Translations under genes and position numbers: made by a program
Part shown: piece after piece, positions 46,686 to 55,982 of the stretch
Layout: each line of letters opens with the position of its first letter
Numbering within the stretch: the first letter of the stretch is position 1
Notes under the pieces: generated by a model
Told to the model about the DNA's origin: nothing
The model's database searches: none
What the model saw: only the letters and a program-made list of their open reading frames with translations
NCBI GenBank assembly: GCA_028285495.1
Contig: JANQPB010000044.1
Location: 406,511 to 470,510, forward strand
DNA: 64,000 nt
Direction of reading: 5' to 3'
Source: Acidimicrobiales bacterium
GTDB lineage: Bacteria; Actinomycetota; Acidimicrobiia; Acidimicrobiales; SZUA-35

Positions 46686-47909
46686 ATGCCCGAGGCCTAC
46701 ATCATCGACGCCTGCCGGACGCCACGAGGGATCGGCAAGCAGGGCAAGGGCGCGTTGGCCCACCTCCACCCGCAACACCTGGGATCCACCGTGCTCAAGG
46801 CGCTGGCCGAGCGCAACGGCTTGGACACCGCCGAGGTCGACGACATCGTGTGGGGCACCTCCAGCCAGGTGATGGAGCAGAGCGGCGATCTCGGGCGCAT
46901 GTCGGCGCTCGACGCCGGCTACGACATCAAGGCGAGCGGCGTCACCCTCGACCGGTTCTGCGGGTCGGGCATCACCGCCTCCAACATCGCCGCCACCTCC
47001 GTGATGGCGGGGATGGAGGACCTGGTGATCGCCGGCGGCACCGAGATGATGTCGCTGCCGAAGAAGGGCCTGTTGCCGATGGGGGCCAACAATCTGCACC
47101 TGCAGGAGCTGCACCCCCAGCCCCACCAGGGCGTGTGCGCCGACGCCATCGCCACGCTGGAGGGCATCCCCCGGGAGGCGCTCGACGCCCACGCCGCCGA
47201 GTCGCAGCGTCGGGCCGCCGTGGCCGTCGAGGAGGGGCGGTTCGACAAGAGCCTCGTGCCGGTGCACAACCCGGACGGCACCCTGGCCCTCGGCCAGGAG
47301 GAGTTCCCCCGGCCGGGGACCACCGCCGAGGGGCTGGCGAAGCTGCCACCGAGCTTCGAGGCCGCCGCCGACTACCGGCACAGCGAGGACGCCAAGACCT
47401 ATCGGGAACTCGTCAACATGAAGTACCCGGACCTCGAGATCACCCACGTTCATCACGCCGGCAACTCCTCGGGCGTGGTCGACGGATCGGCGGCCATCCT
47501 GTTCGCCTCGGGTGCGTACGCCGAGGCCAACGGTCTGACCCCCCGGGCCCGGGTGGTGGCAACCGGCAACATGGGCGACGACCCGACGCTGATGCTGAAC
47601 GCCCCGGTGCCGTCGGCCAAGAAGATCCTCAAGCGGGCCGGTATGGCGATCGACGACATCGACCTGTTCGAGATCAACGAGGCCTTCGCCGTGGTGTCGG
47701 AGAAGTTCCAACGCGACCTCGATCTCGACCGCGAGAAGGTCAACGTCAACGGCGGAGCGATGGCGCTGGGACATCCGATCGGTGCGACCGGCGCGATCCT
47801 GATCGGCACGGTGCTCGACGAGCTCGAGCGGCGCGACCTCCAGACCGGGCTCGTCACGATGTGCGCCGGCGGCGGCATGGCTCCGGCCATCATCATCGAG
47901 CGGGTCTGA
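46686..47909 (+). CDS. Acetyl-CoA acyltransferase (thiolase)
   Basis: A 407-residue thiolase. The nucleophile Cys92 lies in LDRFCGSGITASN, the acid-base His in NVNGGAMALGHPIGATG, and the second Cys in MCAGGGMAPA, all as in beta-ketoacyl-CoA thiolases. It cleaves 3-ketoacyl-CoA in beta-oxidation, or runs backwards for acetoacetyl-CoA in PHA supply. GAGGAG lies about 8 nt before the ATG, and TAGCTT (46619-46624) is a plausible -10 box, giving a leader of about 55 nt. The 3' end overlaps the propeller-protein gene by 17 bp on the other strand. Confidence 0.93.
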   Translation: MPEAYIIDACRTPRGIGKQGKGALAHLHPQHLGSTVLKALAERNGLDTAEVDDIVWGTSSQVMEQSGDLGRMSALDAGYDIKASGVTLDRFCGSGITASNIAATSVMAGMEDLVIAGGTEMMSLPKKGLLPMGANNLHLQELHPQPHQGVCADAIATLEGIPREALDAHAAESQRRAAVAVEEGRFDKSLVPVHNPDGTLALGQEEFPRPGTTAEGLAKLPPSFEAAADYRHSEDAKTYRELVNMKYPDLEITHVHHAGNSSGVVDGSAAILFASGAYAEANGLTPRARVVATGNMGDDPTLMLNAPVPSAKKILKRAGMAIDDIDLFEINEAFAVVSEKFQRDLDLDREKVNVNGGAMALGHPIGATGAILIGTVLDELERRDLQTGLVTMCAGGGMAPAIIIERV

Positions 47910-49062
47910 CGTCGACGGCGTCGCCGATCGGGCGACGACCCAGGTCGAGTCCGAGGCCATCGTCGGCCGGTCGGGTCACCCACAGGTGGCCTGCGGCGGC
48001 GAACCGCGGCTGCCAGGGACCGAGGTCGAACGTCGACCGCACCTCGTGGTCGACCGGATCGACCCGGGACCACCGGTCGCCGGGCTCGGGCGTTGGCGTC
48101 ATCTCCGCGCCGTAGACGAACGTGGCGCGATGGAGGTTCCAGCGGTGACCGCCGCTGACGAACGTCCAGGCCGGCAGGTCGGTGCTGGGGCGCTCGTCGA
48201 CCAGCGAGCCGTCGTCGAGGTCGAGGCGCACGGGGAAGCCGGGCAGGTGCTGATGCACCCAGACCGCTCCCTCGTGGGCGTGGAACGAGGTGATCCGGAA
48301 GGTCGTGTCGATCGGCAGGCTGCGAACCGTGTCGTGTCGCAGCAGCTCGCCTGAACCGAGGTCGAAGATCCAGACCTCCTCCCGGCGGACGATCGCCAGG
48401 CGCCCGCTGTCGACGATCACGCCGACGACGCCGGGCTGGATGTCGAACGCCGGCCGCCGCAGCGACTCGATCGTGCCGGCAGCCAGGTCGACCCGGCCTG
48501 CGCCCGGACCGACACCGAGGATCCAGACCGACCGGTCGATCACGACGATGGGTTCGTGAGCCAGGACCAGGAGGTCGTCGCCGTCGAGCGGCGGGAGCTG
48601 GAACTGGCGGACGGGGCGCAGGCTGGTGGCGTCGAGCTCGACGAGGAACAGCTCGCCGTCGACGAGGATCGACGGCTCCCAGGCCTGCTCGATGGTCTCG
48701 ATCCCGGGCAACCGGCCGCGGACCCGGAGCAGCACCGCGCCGTCGACGGCCGCGAGCTCGTCGACCGCCGACCAGGTGGTCAGCTCGATGCGTTCGCGCT
48801 CGGCCCCGGTCTCCGCATCGAACCGGATCAGCGTGGTCGGGCCGGCCCGCCAGCCCTCGGTGTCGGTGACGGCGACGACCACCGAGCCGTCGATCGCCAC
48901 GCCGCCGGCAACCCGACCGCCGGGCAGGCGCAGGACGTGCTCGGGCGCACCTCGATCGTCGCCGAGCCCGACCCCGAGCGCGTCGGCCGCGACCAGCGCG
49001 AACACCGACACCGCGACGGCGACGGCGAGGACGACCGGGAGGCGCGGCCGGACCCGGGTCAT
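47893..49062 (-). CDS. Exported propeller-like protein of unknown function
   Basis: A 389-residue protein with an N-terminal signal anchor (about residues 8-31, LPVVLAVAVAVSVFALVAADAL), then a repeating pattern of strands of the kind found in PQQ/quinoprotein-like propellers (AIDGSVVVAVTDTEG, AAVDGAVLLRVRG, AHEPIVVIDRSVWILGVG, AHEGAVWVHQHLPGF, AAGHLWVTRPADD). No active-site motif is recognised. The start overlaps the stop of the upstream gene (ATGA), so it is made together with the 836-residue protein. No lipobox is visible. Confidence 0.6.
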   Translation of the reverse strand: MTRVRPRLPVVLAVAVAVSVFALVAADALGVGLGDDRGAPEHVLRLPGGRVAGGVAIDGSVVVAVTDTEGWRAGPTTLIRFDAETGAERERIELTTWSAVDELAAVDGAVLLRVRGRLPGIETIEQAWEPSILVDGELFLVELDATSLRPVRQFQLPPLDGDDLLVLAHEPIVVIDRSVWILGVGPGAGRVDLAAGTIESLRRPAFDIQPGVVGVIVDSGRLAIVRREEVWIFDLGSGELLRHDTVRSLPIDTTFRITSFHAHEGAVWVHQHLPGFPVRLDLDDGSLVDERPSTDLPAWTFVSGGHRWNLHRATFVYGAEMTPTPEPGDRWSRVDPVDHEVRSTFDLGPWQPRFAAAGHLWVTRPADDGLGLDLGRRPIGDAVDVRPAR

Positions 49063-51569
49063 GACCGGCCCAGCCACCGGTCGGTCCAGGCGGCCGGGCT
49101 GCCGGCATCGACGTCGGTGTCGGCACCCGGCTCGGCTCCCGGCGGTGACCCTCGCTCGATGCCGTCCTGGAAGGCGACCGACAGCTCGACCCCGGCGGCC
49201 ATGGCCCGTCGCATCGGCACGAGCCGGTCGTGCGGCAACAGGTCGAGGCCGGCGGCATCACCGGGCAGGGCAAGCTGCCGCCAGTCGCCGGCCTCCGGAT
49301 GACGCCATCGATACCCGTCGTGCTCGTCGCTCCACCGGACGTCGACCGTGCGGGGACCGAGGCCGGGGACCACCAGCTCGACCCGGGCGGTCGGCGCAGA
49401 CTCGAGCCGCCGCTCGAGCCAACCCTCGACGACGGCCCGCTGCCAACGGGCGGGGTTGCGCCGCTGGTAGACGTCGCCCCAGGCCAGCCGCAGCTGCTGC
49501 AGTTCCTCGTCGGTCGGTGAGCCCTCGAAGAACCAGGCCCAGCCGACGCTGGCCGGGGCCGCCACGGTCCAGCCCCACGGCACGAAGCCGACGCCGGTGC
49601 TCAGGAGCGCCATCGCCCGACCGGCGTCGCGATTGCGACGGCGGGCCTCGTCGTCGAGCGCCGACGACCGGGCGAACAGCGCCGCCCAGCTCTCGGCCTC
49701 GACCCGCCCGGCCAACTGCGCGAACGGGCGGACCCGATCGAGATCGACGGCGCCGGCATCGTCGATCGAGGCGGCGATCGCCTCGTGCAGCAGTTCCTCG
49801 GTTGCGGCGGCCAGGGCCTGGCCCCGACCCCACCGCACCACCTCGCCGCCGACCGCTCGCCAGGTCGGCGGATCGATGGCGACACCAGGCCCCCGACCAC
49901 GCCGGAGGCCGCTCGGCGGCAGCCGGACGGCGGCCAGCGTGGCCGGTGCGAGCATGGTCGACGCGTGCCGAGCCAGCATCAGGTCGAGGCCGGCCGCCGT
50001 GCCGACGTCACCGACGACGGGCCCGTCGACGGCGACCGCCTCGGCGACCGCACCGAGGATCGCCCGGGACAGGTCGGGGTCGGCGGCCACGGTCCCGAGG
50101 AACGTGGTGATCGGGTAGGGGTCGTCGAGGTCGACGTGGCCGAGACGATCGGCGGCGACGGCCCCGACGGCGCGGTCGAAGGGCACCGTCGGTCGGATCA
50201 GCGGATCGAGTTCGCGAGGTGGCCGGTCCGACGACCCGAGCGACGGGCGATCGGCGTTGGGCCTCGCTCCACCGAGCAGCCCACGGACCACCAGGCGAGC
50301 GGCCTCCGGGTTCGCCGCCGCCGCGGCGAGCAGGATGTTGCGAGGGTCCTCGGCCGTCAGCGCCGTCGGTGTCGTGCGGGTGGTCCACGGGTCGGCGTCC
50401 CACCGCCAGCGGGCGATCGAGCCCCGCCGATCGCCGGCATGACCGAGCCGCAGGGTGGCGACGGTGGCGTCGGCCAGGAACGCCGGGTCGAAGCGGCCGA
50501 AGGCCAGCAGGGTCGCCGGGCTCCGGCCGACGGCGGCGGGCAGGCCGTCCGGCATCGGCTGCTCGACCAGCGCCGCACCGCCGAACCCGATCGACGGGCC
50601 GCCGTCCGCGCCGCGGGCATGGGTGGCGGCGGCCAGGCTCTCACCGAGTGCTCGCAGCGTGTGCAGCTCGTCGTCGGCATCGCCGTCACCCTGCTCGCCG
50701 GCGACGGCCGCCAGCGTCGGGAGCCGGGCGGCCCCCGCCGGCCCGAGCTGTCGGTGGAACGCCAGGCCGACCTCGGCCTCGGCCGCCACCCGCTCGACGA
50801 CGTGCGCCAGCTCCGCCGCCAGGCCCGGTCGGTAGTGCCACGCCTCGCCGACGGGCCCGGTCAGATCGGTGCCGAAGTGCTCGGCGTACCGCCGGCCCTC
50901 CCAGGCGAGGCCGTCCGTGGTCTCGGCGATCAGCGCGATGGCATCGAGCTCGTCGATCGAACCGTCCGGTTCGATGCCCACGTCGGCCAGCTCCTCGAGA
51001 TCGGCGCCAAGCCGGGCGAGTCGGCGGTCGATGGCGGCCATCCGATCGTCGTCGCCGTCCCACCAGACCAACGGGTGGCCGTCGACCCGGCGACGGTCGG
51101 CCTCGAGCCCGGCGATCCGCTCACGGAGGCGCTGGTGCCGTGCGACCTCGGGCGGGAGGTAGGCCGGATCGATGCCGGCCTGGTCGGCGGTCGCGCCGGC
51201 GAGCACCGCCTCGAGCAGCCGGTTGCGAATCGCGTCGTCTGGCGGGGGGAGCCGACCGTCCCGGACCGCCCGGCCGAGGGCCGGGGGGAGGGCTCGGGCC
51301 GAGACGGTCAGCAGATCGTGGCGGACGGAGCTGGCGAGCTGCGTGGTGTCGAGCGTCGCCGCGAGGAGCGGGCCGAGCGTCGGCCCGGCCTCGACCGCCG
51401 GCGAGGTGCCGATGGCCTCGACCGTCCGCCGACGGGCGACGGCGACCCGGTCCTCGATCGAGGCGAGCGCATTGCGATAGCTCCGGCCCCGCTCGATGAA
51501 GCGGGCGAGATCGTTGGTGTCGGCCTGGTAGGCCTGCGGTGGGGACACGGTCTGCCTCGATGCGGCCAT
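49059..51569 (-). CDS. Large helical protein of unknown function
   Basis: An 836-residue, Ala/Arg/Leu-rich and largely helical protein with no recognised catalytic motif. The first 60 residues form a long helix pair (DTNDLARFIERGRSYRNALASIEDRVAVARRR) reminiscent of WXG100-type N-termini, though no WxG is present. The rest contains Trp-rich stretches such as GFVPWGWTVAAPASVGWAWFFEG and GYRWRHPEAGDW, seen in some large actinobacterial secreted or surface proteins. There is no signal peptide or clear membrane helix. It is cotranslated with the exported propeller-like protein. The start (ATG at 51569) is tentative. Confidence 0.45.
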   Translation of the reverse strand: MAASRQTVSPPQAYQADTNDLARFIERGRSYRNALASIEDRVAVARRRTVEAIGTSPAVEAGPTLGPLLAATLDTTQLASSVRHDLLTVSARALPPALGRAVRDGRLPPPDDAIRNRLLEAVLAGATADQAGIDPAYLPPEVARHQRLRERIAGLEADRRRVDGHPLVWWDGDDDRMAAIDRRLARLGADLEELADVGIEPDGSIDELDAIALIAETTDGLAWEGRRYAEHFGTDLTGPVGEAWHYRPGLAAELAHVVERVAAEAEVGLAFHRQLGPAGAARLPTLAAVAGEQGDGDADDELHTLRALGESLAAATHARGADGGPSIGFGGAALVEQPMPDGLPAAVGRSPATLLAFGRFDPAFLADATVATLRLGHAGDRRGSIARWRWDADPWTTRTTPTALTAEDPRNILLAAAAANPEAARLVVRGLLGGARPNADRPSLGSSDRPPRELDPLIRPTVPFDRAVGAVAADRLGHVDLDDPYPITTFLGTVAADPDLSRAILGAVAEAVAVDGPVVGDVGTAAGLDLMLARHASTMLAPATLAAVRLPPSGLRRGRGPGVAIDPPTWRAVGGEVVRWGRGQALAAATEELLHEAIAASIDDAGAVDLDRVRPFAQLAGRVEAESWAALFARSSALDDEARRRNRDAGRAMALLSTGVGFVPWGWTVAAPASVGWAWFFEGSPTDEELQQLRLAWGDVYQRRNPARWQRAVVEGWLERRLESAPTARVELVVPGLGPRTVDVRWSDEHDGYRWRHPEAGDWRQLALPGDAAGLDLLPHDRLVPMRRAMAAGVELSVAFQDGIERGSPPGAEPGADTDVDAGSPAAWTDRWLGRS

Positions 51570-51841
51570 CGAGGGCCGCCGGGGATCGGCCCGATGGCCG
51601 ATGTGCGGTGAGCGTGGCCCTGAGGCCCGAGGCCACCGGGCGAGCCGGGGCGGACAGGGACGAGGCTACGGCGAGCGCCCGGACGTCGCCATGGGGACCG
51701 GTCCCCATCGACCGTTCGCTCTCGCTGCCGTTCAACTTCTGGCCTTGCTCTGGTTACGCTTGCGCCATCACGGCGGAACACACACGGCCGACCACGGCCA
51801 CCACGACCACGGCCACCACCGCGCCAGCGGCGCGGACGCCG

Positions 51842-52588
51842 GTGACGATCGACGCTCGGCGGACCACGGTCTGGCTGCTCGTCACCACCGCCGTGCTGAC
51901 CGGGCTCAGCCTGGCCGCCGAGGCCTACGTCCTGTCCCGCGACCAGCCCATCGGCCTCGCCGCCGAGCGCATCGTCGCCCTCGTCGACCTGGACGCCGAG
52001 GCCAACGCCCCCACCTTCTTCTCGGTGATGCTGCTCGCCGCTGCGGCGCTGCTGTTGGCGTTGATCTTTCGTCATCACCACGCCGACGGCAGGCACGGCG
52101 CCGCCTACTGGGGCGTGCTGGCGCTGCTGTTCGCCGGGCTGTCGTTCGACGAGGCGGTCAGCCTCCACGAGACCATGATCGGCCCGTTCCGACGGTTGTT
52201 CCCCGACAATCGCTTCGTCTACTTCGGTTGGGTGGTGCCAGGCGCGATCTTCGTGCTCGTCGTCGGCGCGTCCTTCCTGCGGTTCCTCGTCAGGCTGCAC
52301 CCCCGACTCCGCAACCGCTTCATCGTCGCCGGCGCCGTCTACGTCGGCGGCGCCCTCGGGGTCGAGGTGATCGAGGGCGTCATCGCCTCCGACATCGGCG
52401 AGGAGAACTGGACCTACGTCAGCGCCCTGACCGTTCAGGAGGTCATGGAGATGGTCGGCGTGATCCTGTTCATCGGCGCACTGCTCGACCACCTCCGGAG
52501 CCTCACCGCCGGGATCGACGTGACGTGGTCCGGTGAGATCGATCGTCGATCAGGCGAGGCGGCGGCGATCAGCCCTCGACCCGGTTGA
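51842..52588 (+). CDS. Polytopic membrane protein of unknown function
   Basis: About 248 residues from the GTG at 51842. Six hydrophobic segments are seen: VWLLVTTAVLTGLSLAA, FFSVMLLAAAALLLALIF, AAYWGVLALLFAGLSF, VVPGAIFVLVVGASFLRFL, FIVAGAVYVGGALGVEVIEG, and EMVGVILFIGALL. Conserved-looking charged residues lie inside helices (SFDEAVSLHE, GVEVIEGVI), which suggests transport or a metal site. The frame is open further upstream to a position where TACGCT stands 6 nt before an ATC codon (51767), so a longer protein starting there cannot be excluded. No family is recognised. Confidence 0.6.
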   Translation: MTIDARRTTVWLLVTTAVLTGLSLAAEAYVLSRDQPIGLAAERIVALVDLDAEANAPTFFSVMLLAAAALLLALIFRHHHADGRHGAAYWGVLALLFAGLSFDEAVSLHETMIGPFRRLFPDNRFVYFGWVVPGAIFVLVVGASFLRFLVRLHPRLRNRFIVAGAVYVGGALGVEVIEGVIASDIGEENWTYVSALTVQEVMEMVGVILFIGALLDHLRSLTAGIDVTWSGEIDRRSGEAAAISPRPG

Positions 52589-52599
52589 ACCACCGGGCA

Positions 52600-54423
52600 T
52601 CACACGGCGCCGACCAGGGCGGCCAGCGAGCGGTCGATCTGCACGTCGAGGTCGAGCAGCGCGTGGCTGTAGGTCTTGCCCTGGGCGTCGATGTGGAGGC
52701 TGAGCGTCCCCCCGCCGCCGAGGCACTGGTGCAGCAGGAAGTTGAGCGCACCGATGTTGGCCACCTCGAAGCGCTCGACCCCGCCGAAGGCGATCCCCTC
52801 GAACGCCTCCTCGACCCGCTCGGCCGTCAGCTCGTCGGCCAGCCACCGGTAGATCGCCGGGTGGCGGGCGATCACGCCGATGTTGCAGGTGTCGCCCTTG
52901 TCGCCGGACCGCCCGTGGGCCAGCGCCGACAGCTTGACGGTCACGGTCTCGCCCGCCGACGGTGGCACGTCGACGTCGGCATCGATCCGAGGGGTCGCAC
53001 CCGGTTGGACCCGACCCTCGCCGATCGGACCATCGAACGCCACGACCGCCTCGACCCGCTCGCCACCGCCGAGCACGGTGACCTCACCGGGGCAGAGCTC
53101 GCGAGGGATGAGGCACGGCCAGTAGGCGACGACCTCCTGGACCGGCGGGCGGCCGCCGATCACACCGACCCCGGGTGGGCCGGACAGCACCAGCGCCGGC
53201 ACCATCTTGGCGAACTCGCGGATCTTGGCCCGGTCCTGGTCACGCACACCGAAGCGGGCCATGATCTCGTTCGCCTCCTGGCTCGGTGAACGCGGGCCCC
53301 AGGTCGCACTGGCGCCGACGAACTCGGTCAGGGTGTCCTCGTACTCGGGCAGCCGACCCCAGAGGATCTCGCCGAACATCTCCCCCTTGGCCACGGCGTC
53401 GGGCCCCGACACGATGACGCCGCCGGATGCCTTGTAGCCGTCGCCGTAGCTGACGGAGACCTTCAGGAACTCGGTCGGGGCGGCGCCACGGATGCCCGAC
53501 ACCCGAACCCGGTCGGGCCCGTCCTCGGCCACCACGATCGAGCCGAAGTCGACCACCACGTCCGGCGTCAGGTAGGCCGACGGGTCGCCCATCTCGTAGA
53601 CGAGCTGCTCGGTGACCGTGGCGACGTTGACCAGTCCACCGGTGCCCGGATGCTTGGTGACGACGAAGGAGCCGTCGGCATGCATCTCCACGATCGGGTA
53701 GCCGACGTCGTGGAACGATGGCACCGTGCGCCAGTCGGTGAAGTTGCCGCCGGTGCTCTGGGCCCCGCACTCGAGGATGTGACCGGCGATGATGCCAGCG
53801 GCCAATCGATCCCAGTCGTCGGTGGCCCAGCCGAAGCGGTGGATCATGGGGGCGAGCGTGATGCCGGTATCGGTCACCCGACCGGTGACGATGAACTGCG
53901 CACCCTCCTCCAGGGCCCGCACCACGGGGGCCGCCCCGAGGTAGGCGTTGGCGCTCGACACCCGGTCGACGACCTCGGCGAACGACCGACCGTCGTCCAT
54001 GTTCGACAGGTCCATCCCCTCGGCGTGCCACTGCTGGATGCGGCCCATCAGGTCGTCGCCGGCGACGACGCCGACCCGTGGATCGAGCTCCTTGGCCTTG
54101 GCCCGGGCCAGGATGGCCTCGCCGCAGCTCAGCGGACGGACGCCGCCGGCGTTGGCGATGATCGTCACCCCCTTCTCCATGGCGCTGGCCATCACCTCGT
54201 CGAGCTGGTCGACGAAGTCGACGGCGAAGCCGGTCTCGGGGTTGCGCTGCACCTGCTTCTGCAGGATCGACATCGTGATCTCGGCCAGGAAGTCCATCGT
54301 GATCACGTCGACGGGGCCGCCGTCGAGCTGGCGGCGAAGGGCGGTCAGATCGTCGCCCCAGTAGCCGCTGGCGTTGGCGATGCGGAGCGGCTCGGCGGTC
54401 GGTTCGGTTGACGGCGTGGTCAT
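52600..54423 (-). CDS. AtuA-like protein (DUF1446)
   Basis: A 607-residue protein of the acyclic-terpene-utilisation AtuA/DUF1446 family: RIANASGYWGDDLTALRRQL, VDVITMDFLAEITMSIL, IIANAGGVRPLSCGEAIL, the stretch FIVTGRVTDTGITLAPMIHRFGW, ILECGAQSTGGNFTDW and AHGRSGDKGDTCNIGVI at the start of the C-terminal domain. AtuA is required for citronellol/geraniol breakdown in Pseudomonas, but its chemistry is not settled. No other atu genes lie nearby, so the pathway here is unproven. TACTGT lies 6 nt before the ATG. Confidence 0.9.
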   Translation of the reverse strand: MTTPSTEPTAEPLRIANASGYWGDDLTALRRQLDGGPVDVITMDFLAEITMSILQKQVQRNPETGFAVDFVDQLDEVMASAMEKGVTIIANAGGVRPLSCGEAILARAKAKELDPRVGVVAGDDLMGRIQQWHAEGMDLSNMDDGRSFAEVVDRVSSANAYLGAAPVVRALEEGAQFIVTGRVTDTGITLAPMIHRFGWATDDWDRLAAGIIAGHILECGAQSTGGNFTDWRTVPSFHDVGYPIVEMHADGSFVVTKHPGTGGLVNVATVTEQLVYEMGDPSAYLTPDVVVDFGSIVVAEDGPDRVRVSGIRGAAPTEFLKVSVSYGDGYKASGGVIVSGPDAVAKGEMFGEILWGRLPEYEDTLTEFVGASATWGPRSPSQEANEIMARFGVRDQDRAKIREFAKMVPALVLSGPPGVGVIGGRPPVQEVVAYWPCLIPRELCPGEVTVLGGGERVEAVVAFDGPIGEGRVQPGATPRIDADVDVPPSAGETVTVKLSALAHGRSGDKGDTCNIGVIARHPAIYRWLADELTAERVEEAFEGIAFGGVERFEVANIGALNFLLHQCLGGGGTLSLHIDAQGKTYSHALLDLDVQIDRSLAALVGAV

Positions 54424-54519
54424 GCCCCGACAGTAGTGGCCACCCGCTCCGACCCGCCCGCTGCCATCGCGACCCGAGCCGGCCAGACGGGCGTCGAGCC
54501 CGGTCGGACGTGGCTCGAC

Positions 54520-55941
54520 CTAGCGGGCCGGGAGCCAGACGTTCTGGCAGGCCGGAGGATCGGCCAGGGGAACGGCCCGGAACAGGACCAGGCGCTCCTC
54601 GAACCAGCCGAGCGGCTCGGGGGCGAGCGGGCCGGGCGACTCGGGGGTGTGGCGGACGACGGCGCCGTCGAGGCGGTAGCTGACCGACACGTCGGGATGG
54701 TCCGCCAGGTAGTCGCGCAGGTTGGCCACCGGCAGGGCGAAACCGCTCTCGGCGTAGGCGGCCAGCCCCTGGTCGTCGGCCTCCACGATCTCGACCGTCG
54801 ATCCCTGCGCGTCCCGCAGTCCGGCCGTACGGCGAATGACGAGGTGGTTGGTCTCGCCGTCGGCGGTCACCAGGTTGGCGTACATGTTGAACCCGGTCGC
54901 GGTCTTGACCTCGAGATAGGGGGCGAGGCCGTTGACCAGCGCCACCACTGCGATCCCGGCGCCGACAAGGCTCGTCGGCCGGAGTCGGACCGGGTGCGGG
55001 CGGTCGGATGCACCGGCGTCGGGCGACCCGTCGTCGCCCGCGTCGGCCGGTCGGTCAGCCCCGGCCCGCCACGCCTTCACCATGCCCCGCGCGATCAGCG
55101 CCAGCAGCACGAGCCACAGCACCCACGCCACCCGGATGGCGACCGTGCGGGCCCCGGACTCGGCCGGCCCGAACACCGGCAGGTGGAACGCCGCCACCTG
55201 CACCGCAACCGCCACCATCCACGGTCGGCCCCGACCGAGATCGAGGCGGGGCAGGCTCCGGTCGATGGCGGTCAACAACGACGGCGGTGCGAACAGGGCG
55301 AACAGCGGCACCAGGACCAGCGTGAAGTCGTAGAAGTGCTGGCGCAGGTCGAGCGTCAGCACCAGGTGGAAGGCGATGGCCAGCCACACCCCGAAGCGCC
55401 TGGTCCGTGGCACCACCAGCAGCACCGGCACCGCCAGCTCGATCAGCAGGGCCGGGTAGGGCAGCAACGGCGCCACCGTCCCGTCGCCTGGCACGAGTGG
55501 CAGCCGCCAGAAGTCGAGCGCCTGGTTGGCGAAGAACCGGGCACACGACTCGACCGGGTCGAGGAAGCCGGTGTTGAGCTTGGCCACCGCAGCGAAGGAA
55601 TAGAACACCAGCAGGATCACGCGGGCGGTCGGGGCGAACCGGCGGGCGAAGCCCTCGTCGTCGGCCAACGGCCGGGCGGCCAGCGCCGCCAGGCTGACCA
55701 CCGCCGCCAGCCACCAGTGGTTGCCGATCAGCGGCGCCTCGGCCAGCGCCGACGCGACGACGGCGATGGCCAGCGCCACCCGAGCGGGCCGCAGGTCGGG
55801 TCGGACGACCACCAGGATCGCCACCCAACCGACCACGGCATTGGCCAGGCCTCGGCCGGACCAGCCATCGGCGGTCGGCGCCCCGAGCACGTGGGCGATG
55901 GCGGCGAAGGCCCACCACCGCCACCAGATGTCCACGTTCAT
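54520..55941 (-). CDS. HTTM-like polytopic membrane protein
   Basis: A 473-residue membrane protein with about ten hydrophobic helices. The pattern FYSFAAVAKLNTGFLDPVESCARFF, LELAVPVLLVVPRTRRFGVWLAIAFHLVLTLD is typical of HTTM (vitamin K-dependent carboxylase-like) membrane proteins, and ends in a globular extracytoplasmic part (YLEVKTATGFNMYANLVTADGETNHLVIRRT). Such proteins may carboxylate or transfer groups at the membrane, but the function here is unknown. The ATG at 55941 has TACGAT 9 nt upstream; an earlier ATG (55965) would place that box inside the gene. Divergent from the LLM gene. Confidence 0.75.
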   Translation of the reverse strand: MNVDIWWRWWAFAAIAHVLGAPTADGWSGRGLANAVVGWVAILVVVRPDLRPARVALAIAVVASALAEAPLIGNHWWLAAVVSLAALAARPLADDEGFARRFAPTARVILLVFYSFAAVAKLNTGFLDPVESCARFFANQALDFWRLPLVPGDGTVAPLLPYPALLIELAVPVLLVVPRTRRFGVWLAIAFHLVLTLDLRQHFYDFTLVLVPLFALFAPPSLLTAIDRSLPRLDLGRGRPWMVAVAVQVAAFHLPVFGPAESGARTVAIRVAWVLWLVLLALIARGMVKAWRAGADRPADAGDDGSPDAGASDRPHPVRLRPTSLVGAGIAVVALVNGLAPYLEVKTATGFNMYANLVTADGETNHLVIRRTAGLRDAQGSTVEIVEADDQGLAAYAESGFALPVANLRDYLADHPDVSVSYRLDGAVVRHTPESPGPLAPEPLGWFEERLVLFRAVPLADPPACQNVWLPAR

Positions 55942-55982
55942 GTCGGCTCGATCGTAGAGCCCCACTCCCCTACGGTCGGGCC

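Noticed and set aside
42606..47960. A 1784-codon open frame on the minus strand.
   Set aside because: It runs antisense to the MFS, ThDP-enzyme and thiolase genes; its protein is Arg/Gly/Asp/Val-rich without any motif, as expected for a GC-rich shadow frame.
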